The notes below the pieces were generated by a model. That model saw nothing but the letters and a program-made list of their open reading frames with translations. It was not told where the DNA came from and did not search any database. DNA of 64,000 nt from an uncultured Anaerolineae bacterium. Lineage in GTDB: Bacteria; Chloroflexota; Anaerolineae; Aggregatilineales; Phototrophicaceae. Of this stretch, positions 9,008-16,770 are shown one piece after another (the first letter of the stretch is position 1; each line of letters begins with the position of its first letter). The stretch spans positions 310,001-374,000 of the forward strand of contig CALKJO010000009.1 in the NCBI GenBank assembly GCA_937995825.1. The letters run 5' to 3'. A program made the position numbers and the translations under genes.

Positions 9008-10015
9008 CTAGCGGTAGCGCAGCCTGGGATCGACCAGCGGATAAAGCAGATCGACGATCAGATTCATCAGCACGTAGATGAACGCAACAACGATGATCGT
9101 CCCCTGCACCACCGGATAATCGCGGCGCAGAATCCCATCCAGCAGCAGCCGTCCGACGCCGGGCCAGGAGAACACGCGCTCTGTGACCACCGCGCCGCCG
9201 AGCAGCGCGCCGAACTGCAAGCCTTGCAGGGTGATGACGGGGATGATCGCGTTGCGCAGGGCGTGCCAGTAAACGACACGGCGCTCACGCAGCCCTTTTG
9301 AGCGCGCTGTGCGCACATAATCAACACGCAGCACATCCAGCATGGCGGAGCGCGTCAGCCGCGCCACGAATCCGGCGGAAGTCAGCCCGATTGCCAGCGC
9401 TGGCAGCGTCAAGTGCTGCAAAAAGCTGCCTAATGCTGTCCAGTTGCCAGTGATAATACAGTCGATGATCATGAAATTGGTGATCGTCTCGTAGGCGATC
9501 CCCGCTCGGATGCGCCCGCTGACCGGCGCCCAGCCGAGATTGACCGAGAAGATCACGATCATCACAATCGCGATCCAGAACCAGGGGATCGACACGCCCA
9601 AAACGGCAAATGTGCGCACACTGTAATCCAGCCAGCGCGAGCGCGTCGCTGCCGAGATCACGCCCGCAATCACGCCAATCACTGTGCTGATCACCAGCGC
9701 CACCAGCGCCAGCTCAATCGTCGGCGGGAGCCGCTCGAACAGCAGGCGCGACAGCGGCACGCCCGAACTCATCGACACACCGAAATCACCGCGCACCAAG
9801 CTGCTCATGAAGGCGGCATACTGCTCATGGATCGGGCGATCCAAGCCCCATTCGGACAGCGCGCGTTCCATCGCTGCGCGGTCGAGCATCTGATTCGCCA
9901 CACTCTGAATCGGGTTTCCAGGGACGATGCGCAGCGCCAGAAAAGTCAGCGTCGCCGCCGCCCACAACACCACCGGCAGCCAGATCAGGCGCTCCAGGAC
10001 ATAGCGCAGGCTCAT
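9008..10015 (-). CDS. Oligopeptide/dipeptide-type ABC transporter permease (DppB/OppB family)
   Basis: A 335-residue inner-membrane protein with six predicted helices. The first lies at residues 9-29, followed by the large external loop with the Arg-Ile-Val-Pro-Gly-Asn-Pro motif usual for DppB-like permeases. The EAA coupling loop is in the Arg-Thr-Ala-Arg-Ser-Lys-Gly-Leu segment. It is the last gene of a three-gene minus-strand operon and overlaps the DppC-like gene by four bases. It forms a heterodimer with that protein. Substrate could be peptides, nickel, opines or sugars; the family does not settle this. Confidence 0.88.
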   Translation of the reverse strand: MSLRYVLERLIWLPVVLWAAATLTFLALRIVPGNPIQSVANQMLDRAAMERALSEWGLDRPIHEQYAAFMSSLVRGDFGVSMSSGVPLSRLLFERLPPTIELALVALVISTVIGVIAGVISAATRSRWLDYSVRTFAVLGVSIPWFWIAIVMIVIFSVNLGWAPVSGRIRAGIAYETITNFMIIDCIITGNWTALGSFLQHLTLPALAIGLTSAGFVARLTRSAMLDVLRVDYVRTARSKGLRERRVVYWHALRNAIIPVITLQGLQFGALLGGAVVTERVFSWPGVGRLLLDGILRRDYPVVQGTIIVVAFIYVLMNLIVDLLYPLVDPRLRYR

Positions 10016-10866
10016 CGCGCTCCTCTCATCGCTGGATCGAGCCGGTCGCGCAGCCCGTCGCCAAGAAAATTAACACTAAGAATGGTGAGCGTGATCGCCG
10101 CGCCGGGGAAAAAGCCGACGTGCGGGGCATCGAAGATCAGCCGCTGCCCATCGCTGACCATCAATCCCCAGTCTGGGATCGATGGATCGACGCCCAGACC
10201 GAGAAAATTCAGCGCCGATGACAGACTGAACGCGACCGCCAGCATCGCCGTCGTCTGAACGATCATCAGCGGCGCAAGATTGGGCAGCACATGGCGCAGG
10301 ATCAGCCAGATGCCATATCCGCCCAATGACCGCGACGCCAGGATGAACTGCTCTTCCATGATCTGGATCGTTCGGGCGCGCGCGATCCGCGCAAAATTTG
10401 GGATCATCGAGAAGATGATTGCCACAATGGCATTGACCAGCCCTGCCCCAAGCGATGCCACGATCAGAATCGCCAGCAGCACCGCCGGAAAGCTGAGCAT
10501 GATGTCCATCAAGCGCATCAGCACATTGTCGGCGCGCCCGCCGGCGAATCCTGCCGCAACGCCGACAGAACCGCCGATCAGCAGTGCGCCCGCTACCGAC
10601 GCAAAGCCCGTGATCAGGATGGTTCGGCTTCCATATAGAACACGCGCCAGCACATCGCGCCCAAAATCATCCGTCCCGAACGGATGCGCCAGCGAGGGAG
10701 GCTGAAAGCGGGCGGTGATGGTGATTTTGTTTGGATCATAGGGCGTCAGAAAAGGCGCAAACACTGCGGCGAAGATCACCAGCGCGAAGAAGCCCCCACC
10801 CAGAATCGGCAGCAGGTCGATCTGGCGTCGGCGTTTGACAGCGGGAAGCGGCGCGGCAAGTTCCAT
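10012..10866 (-). CDS. Oligopeptide/dipeptide-type ABC transporter permease (DppC/OppC family)
   Basis: A 284-residue permease with an N-terminal membrane helix (about residues 18-40), the Thr-Pro-Tyr-Asp-Pro-Asn motif that is typical of DppC-like proteins, then the transmembrane domain with the Gly-Thr-Asp-Asp-Phe-Gly-Arg-Asp signature at about residues 63-70. The EAA loop is near Arg-Ala-Arg-Thr-Ile. It is translationally coupled to the following DppB-like gene by a four-base overlap and lies downstream of the binding-protein gene across a hairpin. No ABC ATPase gene is adjacent, so the energising subunits must be encoded elsewhere. Confidence 0.88.
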   Translation of the reverse strand: MELAAPLPAVKRRRQIDLLPILGGGFFALVIFAAVFAPFLTPYDPNKITITARFQPPSLAHPFGTDDFGRDVLARVLYGSRTILITGFASVAGALLIGGSVGVAAGFAGGRADNVLMRLMDIMLSFPAVLLAILIVASLGAGLVNAIVAIIFSMIPNFARIARARTIQIMEEQFILASRSLGGYGIWLILRHVLPNLAPLMIVQTTAMLAVAFSLSSALNFLGLGVDPSIPDWGLMVSDGQRLIFDAPHVGFFPGAAITLTILSVNFLGDGLRDRLDPAMRGAR

Positions 10867-10876
10867 GATATTCGGT

Positions 10877-10909
10877 GAGGTGACCCATCCTAAGTAGATG
10901 GATCACCTC
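10877..10909 (-). promoter_or_regulatory. Intercistronic hairpin between binding protein and permeases
   Basis: A 13-base-pair stem (10877-10889 with 10897-10909, one G-U pair) with a seven-base loop sits between the binding-protein stop and the first permease start. It is not followed by a T run on the minus strand, so it is more likely an mRNA-stabilising or partial termination element that raises the amount of binding protein over permease. Confidence 0.5.
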
Positions 10910-10916
10910 AATAGGA

Positions 10917-12536
10917 TCAGGCAAAGGTCACGCCGCTGAGATTGACGCGCCCGGACGACGCGCTGTCGGACGGCACGTTCGCCAGACTGCGCGAATAGAA
11001 CACTGGCGGCGTCAGATAGGCGAGATAGACGTACATCATCTCGTCAATCGCCAACTGCTGAATCTGGCGGTAGATTTGAATGCGGGCGGCGGGGTCTTGT
11101 TCAGCGATGCCTGCGTCGATCAGCGCGTCCATCTGCGGCGCGCTTGCCAGCGTCTCATGGTAAGTGAGCGCGCCGGGCGAGGTGACCGAATGCAGGATGG
11201 TCGCCTTGTCGTTCGGGTCGGGGACGAAGGTCGAGCGCTGATTCAGCCCCAACTGCATGTTGCCATCGCCGGCTTTGCCCCAGAAGGAACCGGGATCGAG
11301 CGGATCAAGCGTAACATTAAAGCCCACTCCATCCAGATCGGCTTTGATCAACTGCGCCATTAGAGGCCAGAAGCGGTTGTTTTCATAAGACAGCTCGATG
11401 TTGATCGGCGTGCTGAAGCCGCTGGCAGCAATATGCTGTGCGGCAAGCTCCAGATTCTGCGTGCTGATCGCGCGGAATGAGTCATCGAAGCCGAGATCGG
11501 TCGGAGACAGGATCGACGACGGCAGCTCGCCGAAGCCATTGAGCGCGCCGATGATCAGATTTTCGCGGTTAATGGCGTAGTTGATCGCATAGCGAATGTC
11601 GCGGCTGCCGGTCAGTTCAAGCGAGCAGTTGCAGCCCAGGAAGAGATCGACAAACGGCGATCCGACATCGACCGCGACCGTGTCTGAATTGCGCAGCCGC
11701 GGGACAGCTGTGAACGGCGCATAGAGCGTGAACTGCACTTCGCCCGCCTCCAGCGCCGCCAGTATCGACGCTTCATCGGGGTAGGCGCGGATGACCAGCG
11801 TATCGACTGCCGGACGACCGCCGTAATAGCCATCGAAGGCGCGCAGCACCGCCTCCTGACCGGGGACGAAGCGCTCCAGCGCGAACGGACCCGCCATGAC
11901 CATCTGCGTGCCAACATTGGTTCCAAAAGCATCGAGCGCCGCCGGGCTGATCGGCATCGCTGACGGGCGCGCCAGTCGGTGAAGCTGAGTTGCGTCTGGG
12001 GCATTCAGCACGATTCGGACGGTCGTATCGTCAAGCGCCTCAATCGAGGCAAAATTGGTCGATCCATGGCTGGATGCCATGTACAGACCGGGGATATAGC
12101 TCGGATCAGTGTCGTCGGTCATGCGGGTGAAGCTGCGCACCACCGCCGGTGCGGTCACTGGCGTGCCATCGTGAAAAGTCGCGCCCGCACGGAGCGTGAA
12201 CGTATAGGTTAGACCGTCGTCTGAGATCGTCCACGACTGCGCCAATCCTGGCATCGGCTCGCCGCTGACGAAATTCGAGCGGATCAGCCCTTCGCCGATG
12301 TTATCCGTGACATGGATGCTGCCAAATCCGTTCCACAAGCCGGGTTCGAGCGTTTCCCCCATCGACTCAGCAGCAAAGACCAGCACTCCGCCGTTTGCCT
12401 GCGCAGCGGCGGCGAGCGCCTGCGGCGTCATCTTGGCGGCTTTGGCGAGCGGCGCAAGCGCGAACAGCCCAGCAGCACTGACGCCGCTTTGCAGCAGTTG
12501 ACGACGACTGATTCTCTGTTGGTTACGATGAGCCAT
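10917..12536 (-). CDS. ABC transporter substrate-binding protein, family 5, Tat-exported
   Basis: A 539-residue periplasmic or surface solute-binding protein of the SBP_bac_5 type that delivers a ligand to the two downstream permeases. The N-terminus has a twin-arginine signal (Ser-Arg-Arg-Gln-Leu-Leu) followed by a short hydrophobic stretch ending in Ala-Lys-Ala. No lipobox Cys is present, so attachment is not by lipid. The mature part has the expected family features, including Trp-Thr-Ile-Ser-Asp-Asp-Gly and Phe-His-Asp-Gly-Thr-Pro-Val near residues 106-130. Its start has a GAGGGAG ribosome site and an upstream TATAAT. Ligand unknown: peptides are usual but nickel, glutathione or glycans occur in the family. 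Confidence 0.88.
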   Translation of the reverse strand: MAHRNQQRISRRQLLQSGVSAAGLFALAPLAKAAKMTPQALAAAAQANGGVLVFAAESMGETLEPGLWNGFGSIHVTDNIGEGLIRSNFVSGEPMPGLAQSWTISDDGLTYTFTLRAGATFHDGTPVTAPAVVRSFTRMTDDTDPSYIPGLYMASSHGSTNFASIEALDDTTVRIVLNAPDATQLHRLARPSAMPISPAALDAFGTNVGTQMVMAGPFALERFVPGQEAVLRAFDGYYGGRPAVDTLVIRAYPDEASILAALEAGEVQFTLYAPFTAVPRLRNSDTVAVDVGSPFVDLFLGCNCSLELTGSRDIRYAINYAINRENLIIGALNGFGELPSSILSPTDLGFDDSFRAISTQNLELAAQHIAASGFSTPINIELSYENNRFWPLMAQLIKADLDGVGFNVTLDPLDPGSFWGKAGDGNMQLGLNQRSTFVPDPNDKATILHSVTSPGALTYHETLASAPQMDALIDAGIAEQDPAARIQIYRQIQQLAIDEMMYVYLAYLTPPVFYSRSLANVPSDSASSGRVNLSGVTFA

Positions 12537-12555
12537 ATCATTACTCCCTCAAACA

Positions 12556-12561
12556 TTATAG
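12556..12561 (-). promoter_or_regulatory. Candidate -10 element of the ABC importer operon
   Basis: Read on the minus strand the hexamer is TATAAT, 19 bases before the ATG of the binding-protein gene. No good -35 hexamer is found at normal spacing. The short leader leaves just room for the GAGGGAG ribosome site. Confidence 0.4.
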
Positions 12562-12761
12562 TGAAACAGAAGTGTAGGCAGCACAAAATAGACGCACATC
12601 AGCATATATGGATGATTCTATCCTATCGCAGTTGTACAATCCTGACAAAAAATCGCGTATCAACAATCTCACTTTTTCATCGAGTGATCTAAACAAATGT
12701 CTTAGTAGAACATGTGAGATAATTGAAATTCAACAGGTTGTACACAAGAGGATTTCTACCC

Positions 12762-13166
12762 ATGTCATATTTACCCTATGTTCTGCTGAGCGGCGGCTGG
12801 AACTGCGATTATTTTGAACTCATCCCAACGCTCTATGAGTTTATGGAGACGCACCCGGTTCCGCTGCTGCGAAGCTGGACATTTGATAAGCGCATGAATG
12901 AGAACTGGGCGGCATGGATTTGGCGCACGTTCGATCTGCCGCCCATTGACGATATATGCCTGAACTATGTGCTGCACATCAGTCGGACGCCGGACAAAGC
13001 CGAGCTGCATTTGAATGGACGCAGTCTTGGCGTGGTTCGCGCACCGTTCGAAGCCGATGTCACTGACATGGTGACGCTGGAAGAGAATCGGATTGCCTTT
13101 CGCGTGCCGTGCGACGCTCAAGGTCAGTTTGGCGACATTCGGCTGCGCGCCGTGCCATGCCGGTGA
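12762..13166 (+). CDS. Small galactose-binding-like (jelly-roll) domain protein
   Basis: A 134-residue protein with no signal peptide. The segment with Phe-Asp-Leu-Pro, then Tyr-Val-Leu-His-Ile, Ala-Glu-Leu-His-Leu-Asn-Gly and Phe-Glu-Ala-Asp-Val-Thr matches the sugar-binding jelly-roll domain found at the N-terminus of family 2 glycoside hydrolases, in which the ligand strand reads leu-x-leu-asn-gly. No catalytic domain follows, so this is a stand-alone carbohydrate-binding-like module. I prefer ATG 12762, which has AGAGGA ten bases upstream, over the in-frame ATG at 12723. It is transcribed away from the ABC operon. Function not known; binding of a glycan is an inference. Confidence 0.7.
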   Translation: MSYLPYVLLSGGWNCDYFELIPTLYEFMETHPVPLLRSWTFDKRMNENWAAWIWRTFDLPPIDDICLNYVLHISRTPDKAELHLNGRSLGVVRAPFEADVTDMVTLEENRIAFRVPCDAQGQFGDIRLRAVPCR

Positions 13167-13187
13167 ATGCCGGAGGCAGTCATTGGA

Positions 13188-13216
13188 TTGACGCACTCTA
13201 GCGCTACAGTTACAAT
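13188..13216 (+). promoter_or_regulatory. Promoter of miaB
   Basis: TTGACG at 13188-13193 and TACAAT at 13211-13216 are separated by exactly 17 bases; each matches five of six consensus positions. The element lies 29 bases before the miaB ATG. It is the best-formed promoter in the window. Confidence 0.65.
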
Positions 13217-13245
13217 ACGTCACGGTCATCAGATGGAAAAACGTT

Positions 13246-14643
13246 ATGCGCTATCACATTCTCACTTTCGGCTGTCAAATGAACACAGCGGACTCGCAGC
13301 AGCTTGCGTCTGAGCTGGAGCGGCTGGGCTGCTTGGCGGTGGACAACCCTGATCAGGCGGACATTGTGGTGGTCAACACCTGCGTCGTGCGTCAGCAGGC
13401 GGAAGAACGCGCGCTCAATCGCCTCTATCTGCTGCGCGACGCTAAACAGCGTGACCCGAACAAGGTGATCGGCGTCATGGGCTGCATGGTCGGCGTGCGC
13501 GACTCGCTGGCGCTGCGCAAGAAACTGCCTTTTGTGGATGTCTTTCTGCCGCCGTCTGAGCCGCAGCCGATGGTGGAATTCCTCAAAGCGCGCATGACTG
13601 AGCATGAACTCCGCGAGATTGAAGCGCGCGATCGCGCGCGCCGCGATGCCTTTCAGGACGGCGACTTTGCCGACAGCGCGCTCATCCTGCCAGCCCATGA
13701 GCAGGGCAGGCTGATCAGCGCCCACGTGCCGGTCGTCTACGGCTGCTCGCACGCCTGCACCTTCTGCATCATCCCCTTCCGGCGCGGCATTGAGCGCAGC
13801 CGCAGCGTCGGCGAGATCGTCGCCCACGTGCGCAGTCTGGCGCGCCAAGGCGTCAAAGAGATCACGCTGCTCGGTCAGATCGTGGATCGCTATGGCAAGG
13901 ATATCCCCGACGGACCCAATCTGGCGCAGCTTTTGCGCATCCTCGACGGCATCGGCACAGAGATCGGCATCGAGCGCATCCGCTTCCTGACCAGTCATCC
14001 CAACTGGATGACGGATGAACTTCTGGACGCGGTGGCAGAACTGCCGCGCGTCATGCCGCATATCGAAGTGCCTGTGCAGGCGGGCGATGATACCGTGCTT
14101 GCGAACATGAAGCGCGGTTACACCGCCGACGATTACCGCCGATTGATCGAGCGCATCCGCCAGCGCATCCCACAGGTCGCTATCAACACCGATATCATCG
14201 TTGGCTTCCCCGGTGAAACGGATGCGCAGTTCCAGCGCACCTATGACCTGCTGGCAGAACTCAAGCTTGACAAGGTGCATCTGGCGCGCTACAGCCCGCG
14301 CCCTGGCACAGTGAGCGCGCGGCGCATGGATGATGATGTGCCGGAAAGCGAGAAAAGACGCCGCCATGAAGCGCTTGAGGCGCTGCAAGAGCGCACGCTG
14401 GCGGAGCTCAACAGCCGCTATCTGGGCGAGACTGTGCAGGTGCTGGTCGAAGATCAAGTCAGAGGCAAATGGCGCGGGCGCACCCCTCAGAATAAGCTAG
14501 TCTTTTTTGAAAGCGCCGGCGATCTTCGTGGCAGACTGATGAATGTGCAGATCACCTGGACGGGTCCGTGGAGTCTGCAAGGGCGTATCCCCCTGTCAGC
14601 AGACGCACGTGAGGACGCACCATTGATTGTGCTGGCGAGTTAG
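13246..14643 (+). CDS. miaB: tRNA-2-methylthio-N6-dimethylallyladenosine synthase
   Basis: Adds the 2-methylthio group to i6A37 in tRNAs that read UNN codons, using two iron-sulfur clusters and S-adenosylmethionine. The 465-residue protein has the UPF0004 N-terminal domain with cluster cysteines Cys10, Cys46 and Cys80, the radical SAM motif CxxxCxxC at Cys167, Cys171 and Cys174, and a C-terminal TRAM RNA-binding domain (about residues 390-460). Among methylthiotransferases the Phe-Gly-Cys-Gln-Met-Asn start and the Gly-Ile-Glu-Arg-Ser-Arg segment point to MiaB rather than RimO or MtaB. It appears monocistronic with its own promoter. Confidence 0.9.
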   Translation: MRYHILTFGCQMNTADSQQLASELERLGCLAVDNPDQADIVVVNTCVVRQQAEERALNRLYLLRDAKQRDPNKVIGVMGCMVGVRDSLALRKKLPFVDVFLPPSEPQPMVEFLKARMTEHELREIEARDRARRDAFQDGDFADSALILPAHEQGRLISAHVPVVYGCSHACTFCIIPFRRGIERSRSVGEIVAHVRSLARQGVKEITLLGQIVDRYGKDIPDGPNLAQLLRILDGIGTEIGIERIRFLTSHPNWMTDELLDAVAELPRVMPHIEVPVQAGDDTVLANMKRGYTADDYRRLIERIRQRIPQVAINTDIIVGFPGETDAQFQRTYDLLAELKLDKVHLARYSPRPGTVSARRMDDDVPESEKRRRHEALEALQERTLAELNSRYLGETVQVLVEDQVRGKWRGRTPQNKLVFFESAGDLRGRLMNVQITWTGPWSLQGRIPLSADAREDAPLIVLAS

Positions 14644-14755
14644 GTCATGCAGACATCCTCACTGAAACTCGTAGGTTTGCGTGAATACCAATGTCAACCA
14701 AGCCTGGAATGCGCTCAGCATAAAAGCTTGATTTTGTGTTTATATCCTGGTGACG

Positions 14756-14761
14756 TATACT
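14756..14761 (+). promoter_or_regulatory. Candidate -10 element of the V4R gene
   Basis: TATACT lies about 73 bases before the V4R ATG in a 190-base intergenic space. No -35 hexamer stands out at 16-18 bases. The remaining intergenic sequence shows no other clear element. Confidence 0.3.
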
Positions 14762-14833
14762 TGGTGCAGCAGCGCCTGGCACAGACGTTTTGGCTGTGCA
14801 ACACACCTTCGCACAATTGGAGGACCTGGCACG

Positions 14834-15472
14834 ATGCCGCGTGAGCGAAGCGGATATTATTATCCCAATAAATTTGCCCGTCTTGCCATCGAGGCGATGG
14901 AAGAGATCATGGGCAAGAACGGTCTCAACGCTATTCTCAATCTCGCCGGGATGCCGCAGTATGTGGACAATTACCCGCCGGACAACCTGGATAAAGCCTT
15001 CGACTTCAGCGATTTCACCGCGCTCAACATTGCCCTAGAAGAGATGTACGGGCCGCGCGGCGGACGCGGGCTGGCGCTGCGCGCCGGACGCGCCATCTTT
15101 GCCGGCGGACTGCGCTCCTTCGGCGCGCTGGCAGGTGTCGGTGACCTGGCGTTCAAAGTGCTGCCGTTGAATGCTAAGCTGCGCGTCGGTGTCCCGGCGA
15201 TGGCAAATATCTTCTCACAGTTCTCCGATCAGATTTCCAACGTCTATGAAGAGGGCAGCGACAAAATCATCTACACGATGGAGCGCTGCGCGCTCTGCTG
15301 GGGACGAAGCGGCTTGGATCGCCCCGTCTGCTACATGGGGCAGGGTTTGCTGCAAGAAGGGCTGCGCTGGGTGTCCGGTGGACGCGAATTCAAGGTCGAT
15401 ATGTCCACCTGCATTGCCAAAGGCGACGACATGGGGCGCTATGTCATTTACAAGGAACCGATCAGCGGATAA
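14834..15472 (+). CDS. V4R-like (4-vinyl reductase type) small-molecule-binding protein
   Basis: A 212-residue soluble protein. The C-terminal half has the V4R pattern: Cys-Ala-Leu-Cys near residue 154, a further Cys before Tyr-Met-Gly-Gln-Gly, a Gly-Gly-Arg-Glu-Phe-Lys-Val strand and a Cys-Ile-Ala-Lys-Gly-Asp-Asp turn, where the usual last cysteine is Gly. V4R domains bind hydrophobic ligands, and in chlorophyll synthesis they accompany vinyl reduction; most copies in non-phototrophs have unknown ligands. ATG 14834 is chosen because GGAGGA precedes it by ten bases; a longer frame from 14750 has no support. A strong terminator follows, so the gene is a single transcription unit. Confidence 0.75.
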   Translation: MPRERSGYYYPNKFARLAIEAMEEIMGKNGLNAILNLAGMPQYVDNYPPDNLDKAFDFSDFTALNIALEEMYGPRGGRGLALRAGRAIFAGGLRSFGALAGVGDLAFKVLPLNAKLRVGVPAMANIFSQFSDQISNVYEEGSDKIIYTMERCALCWGRSGLDRPVCYMGQGLLQEGLRWVSGGREFKVDMSTCIAKGDDMGRYVIYKEPISG

Positions 15473-15497
15473 GCATATCTGCCGCTGCGCCTCTCAG

Positions 15498-15534
15498 ACA
15501 GCCTCGCGCCTCAGCCGTGCGAGGCTGTTTTTTT
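15498..15534 (+). terminator. Rho-independent terminator of the V4R gene
   Basis: A perfect 10-base-pair stem (15498-15507 with 15519-15528) with an 11-base loop is followed by seven consecutive T residues at 15528-15534. It begins 25 bases after the V4R stop codon. Confidence 0.9.
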
Positions 15535-15559
15535 ATTCGCGCTCGTTTACATCCTGATG

Positions 15560-15565
15560 TACAAT
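15560..15565 (+). promoter_or_regulatory. Candidate -10 element of the lipoprotein-polA operon
   Basis: TACAAT lies 40 bases before the lipoprotein ATG and directly after a strong terminator, where a new promoter must exist. No good -35 hexamer is visible. Confidence 0.3.
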
Positions 15566-15605
15566 TGTGCGTTAGATTTTGTTAATGTCTGCTGAGGATG
15601 ATCCA

Positions 15606-16757
15606 ATGGGTTCTCGTCTCTTGCTCCCGTTGATGGCGCTGACGACGCTGCTCATGAGCGCCTGCAATCTATCGAGCAGCAGCAACGCGACGCTGCAGCC
15701 GCTCACGCAGCCCGCTTCCAGCCGTCCCGTTGTAACCATCACTGCGCCACGCAGCGGCGACACCTTTCCGATCAATGAGGAAATCCTCATCAGCGCGACA
15801 GCCGCTGATCCCGTCGGGATCACCCGCGTTCAGTTGATTGTCAACGGGCAGATCAGCAAAACCGTGACCGCCAACGGCGAGACCAACTTCTCCGCCCTGC
15901 TCGATTTCATCCCGCGCCAAGCAGGAACCGTGACAGTGCAGGTGATCGCGTATCGCTCATCCGTCGCCAGTGACCCCGCGCAGATACAGCTCACCATCGG
16001 ACAGTTGACCCTCGTCAGGACGCCCTCAGCAACGCCGCAGATCATCGTCCCGACATCGGTTTTCCCAACCGCCAATCCGGCGAATCCACTCTGCCGCGTG
16101 CGGACAGTTTCCAACGTCAACCTCCGTCCAGGACCGGGAACCACTTTCACACCTGTGCTTGCCGTCATGCCAAGCGGAACCGAAGCGCCAATTATTGGGC
16201 GGCTGTCCGATAATACCTGGTGGAACATCCGCTTTGCTAACCTCACTGGCTGGGTCAGCGCGAATGTAGTGCAGGTGCTGGGCAACTGCTTCAACATTCC
16301 GGTGATCGCGCCGCCTTCGCCGCCTGCAACCCCCGTCACTTTCCAGCCGCCGACCAGCGCGCCGACCGCCACACCAATACCGACCGCTACACCAGGTCTG
16401 CCCGATCTGCTTGTCACCGGGCTGACGATTGTCGGCTCGCCCAATCTATCGCTCAGTCTGGAGGGGACGCCGGTCTCGATCACGTTCTCCACCGTGATCA
16501 CCAACAACGGCGGCGGCGGAACTGGTCAGTTCACAAACAGCGTCCTGATCATGCCAGATAACATCACGCAGGAGATCGGCGTCGTCGGCGCGCTCGGACC
16601 GGGTCAGAGCGTTGTCCAGGAATTCACGCTGACTTTCATCACCGCTGGACAGCGCACGATTCAGGTTCGGGCGGACAGCGGCAGTCAGGTGACCGAGATG
16701 AGTGAAGTCAACAACACCGGTCAGATCAATGTGACGATCCTGCCCCCACCGCTGTGA
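15606..16757 (+). CDS. Lipoprotein with Ig-like, SH3b and CARDB domains
   Basis: A 383-residue surface lipoprotein. The signal peptide ends in a lipobox Leu-Met-Ser-Ala-Cys (Cys20). An Ig-like beta domain follows (about residues 40-135), then a bacterial SH3 domain (about 160-225, with Asn-Leu-Arg-Pro-Gly-Pro-Gly and Gly-Trp-Val), a Pro/Thr-rich linker (about 235-265) and a C-terminal CARDB-type beta domain (about 268-380) with the Pro-Asp-Leu-Leu-Val start. Such parts bind peptidoglycan or surface glycans and proteins. ATG 15606 is preceded by GAGGATG; the upstream in-frame ATGs would disrupt the signal. It is 13 bases before the next gene, so they probably share a transcript. Confidence 0.85.
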   Translation: MGSRLLLPLMALTTLLMSACNLSSSSNATLQPLTQPASSRPVVTITAPRSGDTFPINEEILISATAADPVGITRVQLIVNGQISKTVTANGETNFSALLDFIPRQAGTVTVQVIAYRSSVASDPAQIQLTIGQLTLVRTPSATPQIIVPTSVFPTANPANPLCRVRTVSNVNLRPGPGTTFTPVLAVMPSGTEAPIIGRLSDNTWWNIRFANLTGWVSANVVQVLGNCFNIPVIAPPSPPATPVTFQPPTSAPTATPIPTATPGLPDLLVTGLTIVGSPNLSLSLEGTPVSITFSTVITNNGGGGTGQFTNSVLIMPDNITQEIGVVGALGPGQSVVQEFTLTFITAGQRTIQVRADSGSQVTEMSEVNNTGQINVTILPPPL

Positions 16758-16770
16758 GCGAGAGAGCGCC

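Noticed and set aside
13210-14457. A 415-codon minus-strand open frame
   Set aside because: It is antisense to miaB, which has all cluster cysteines.
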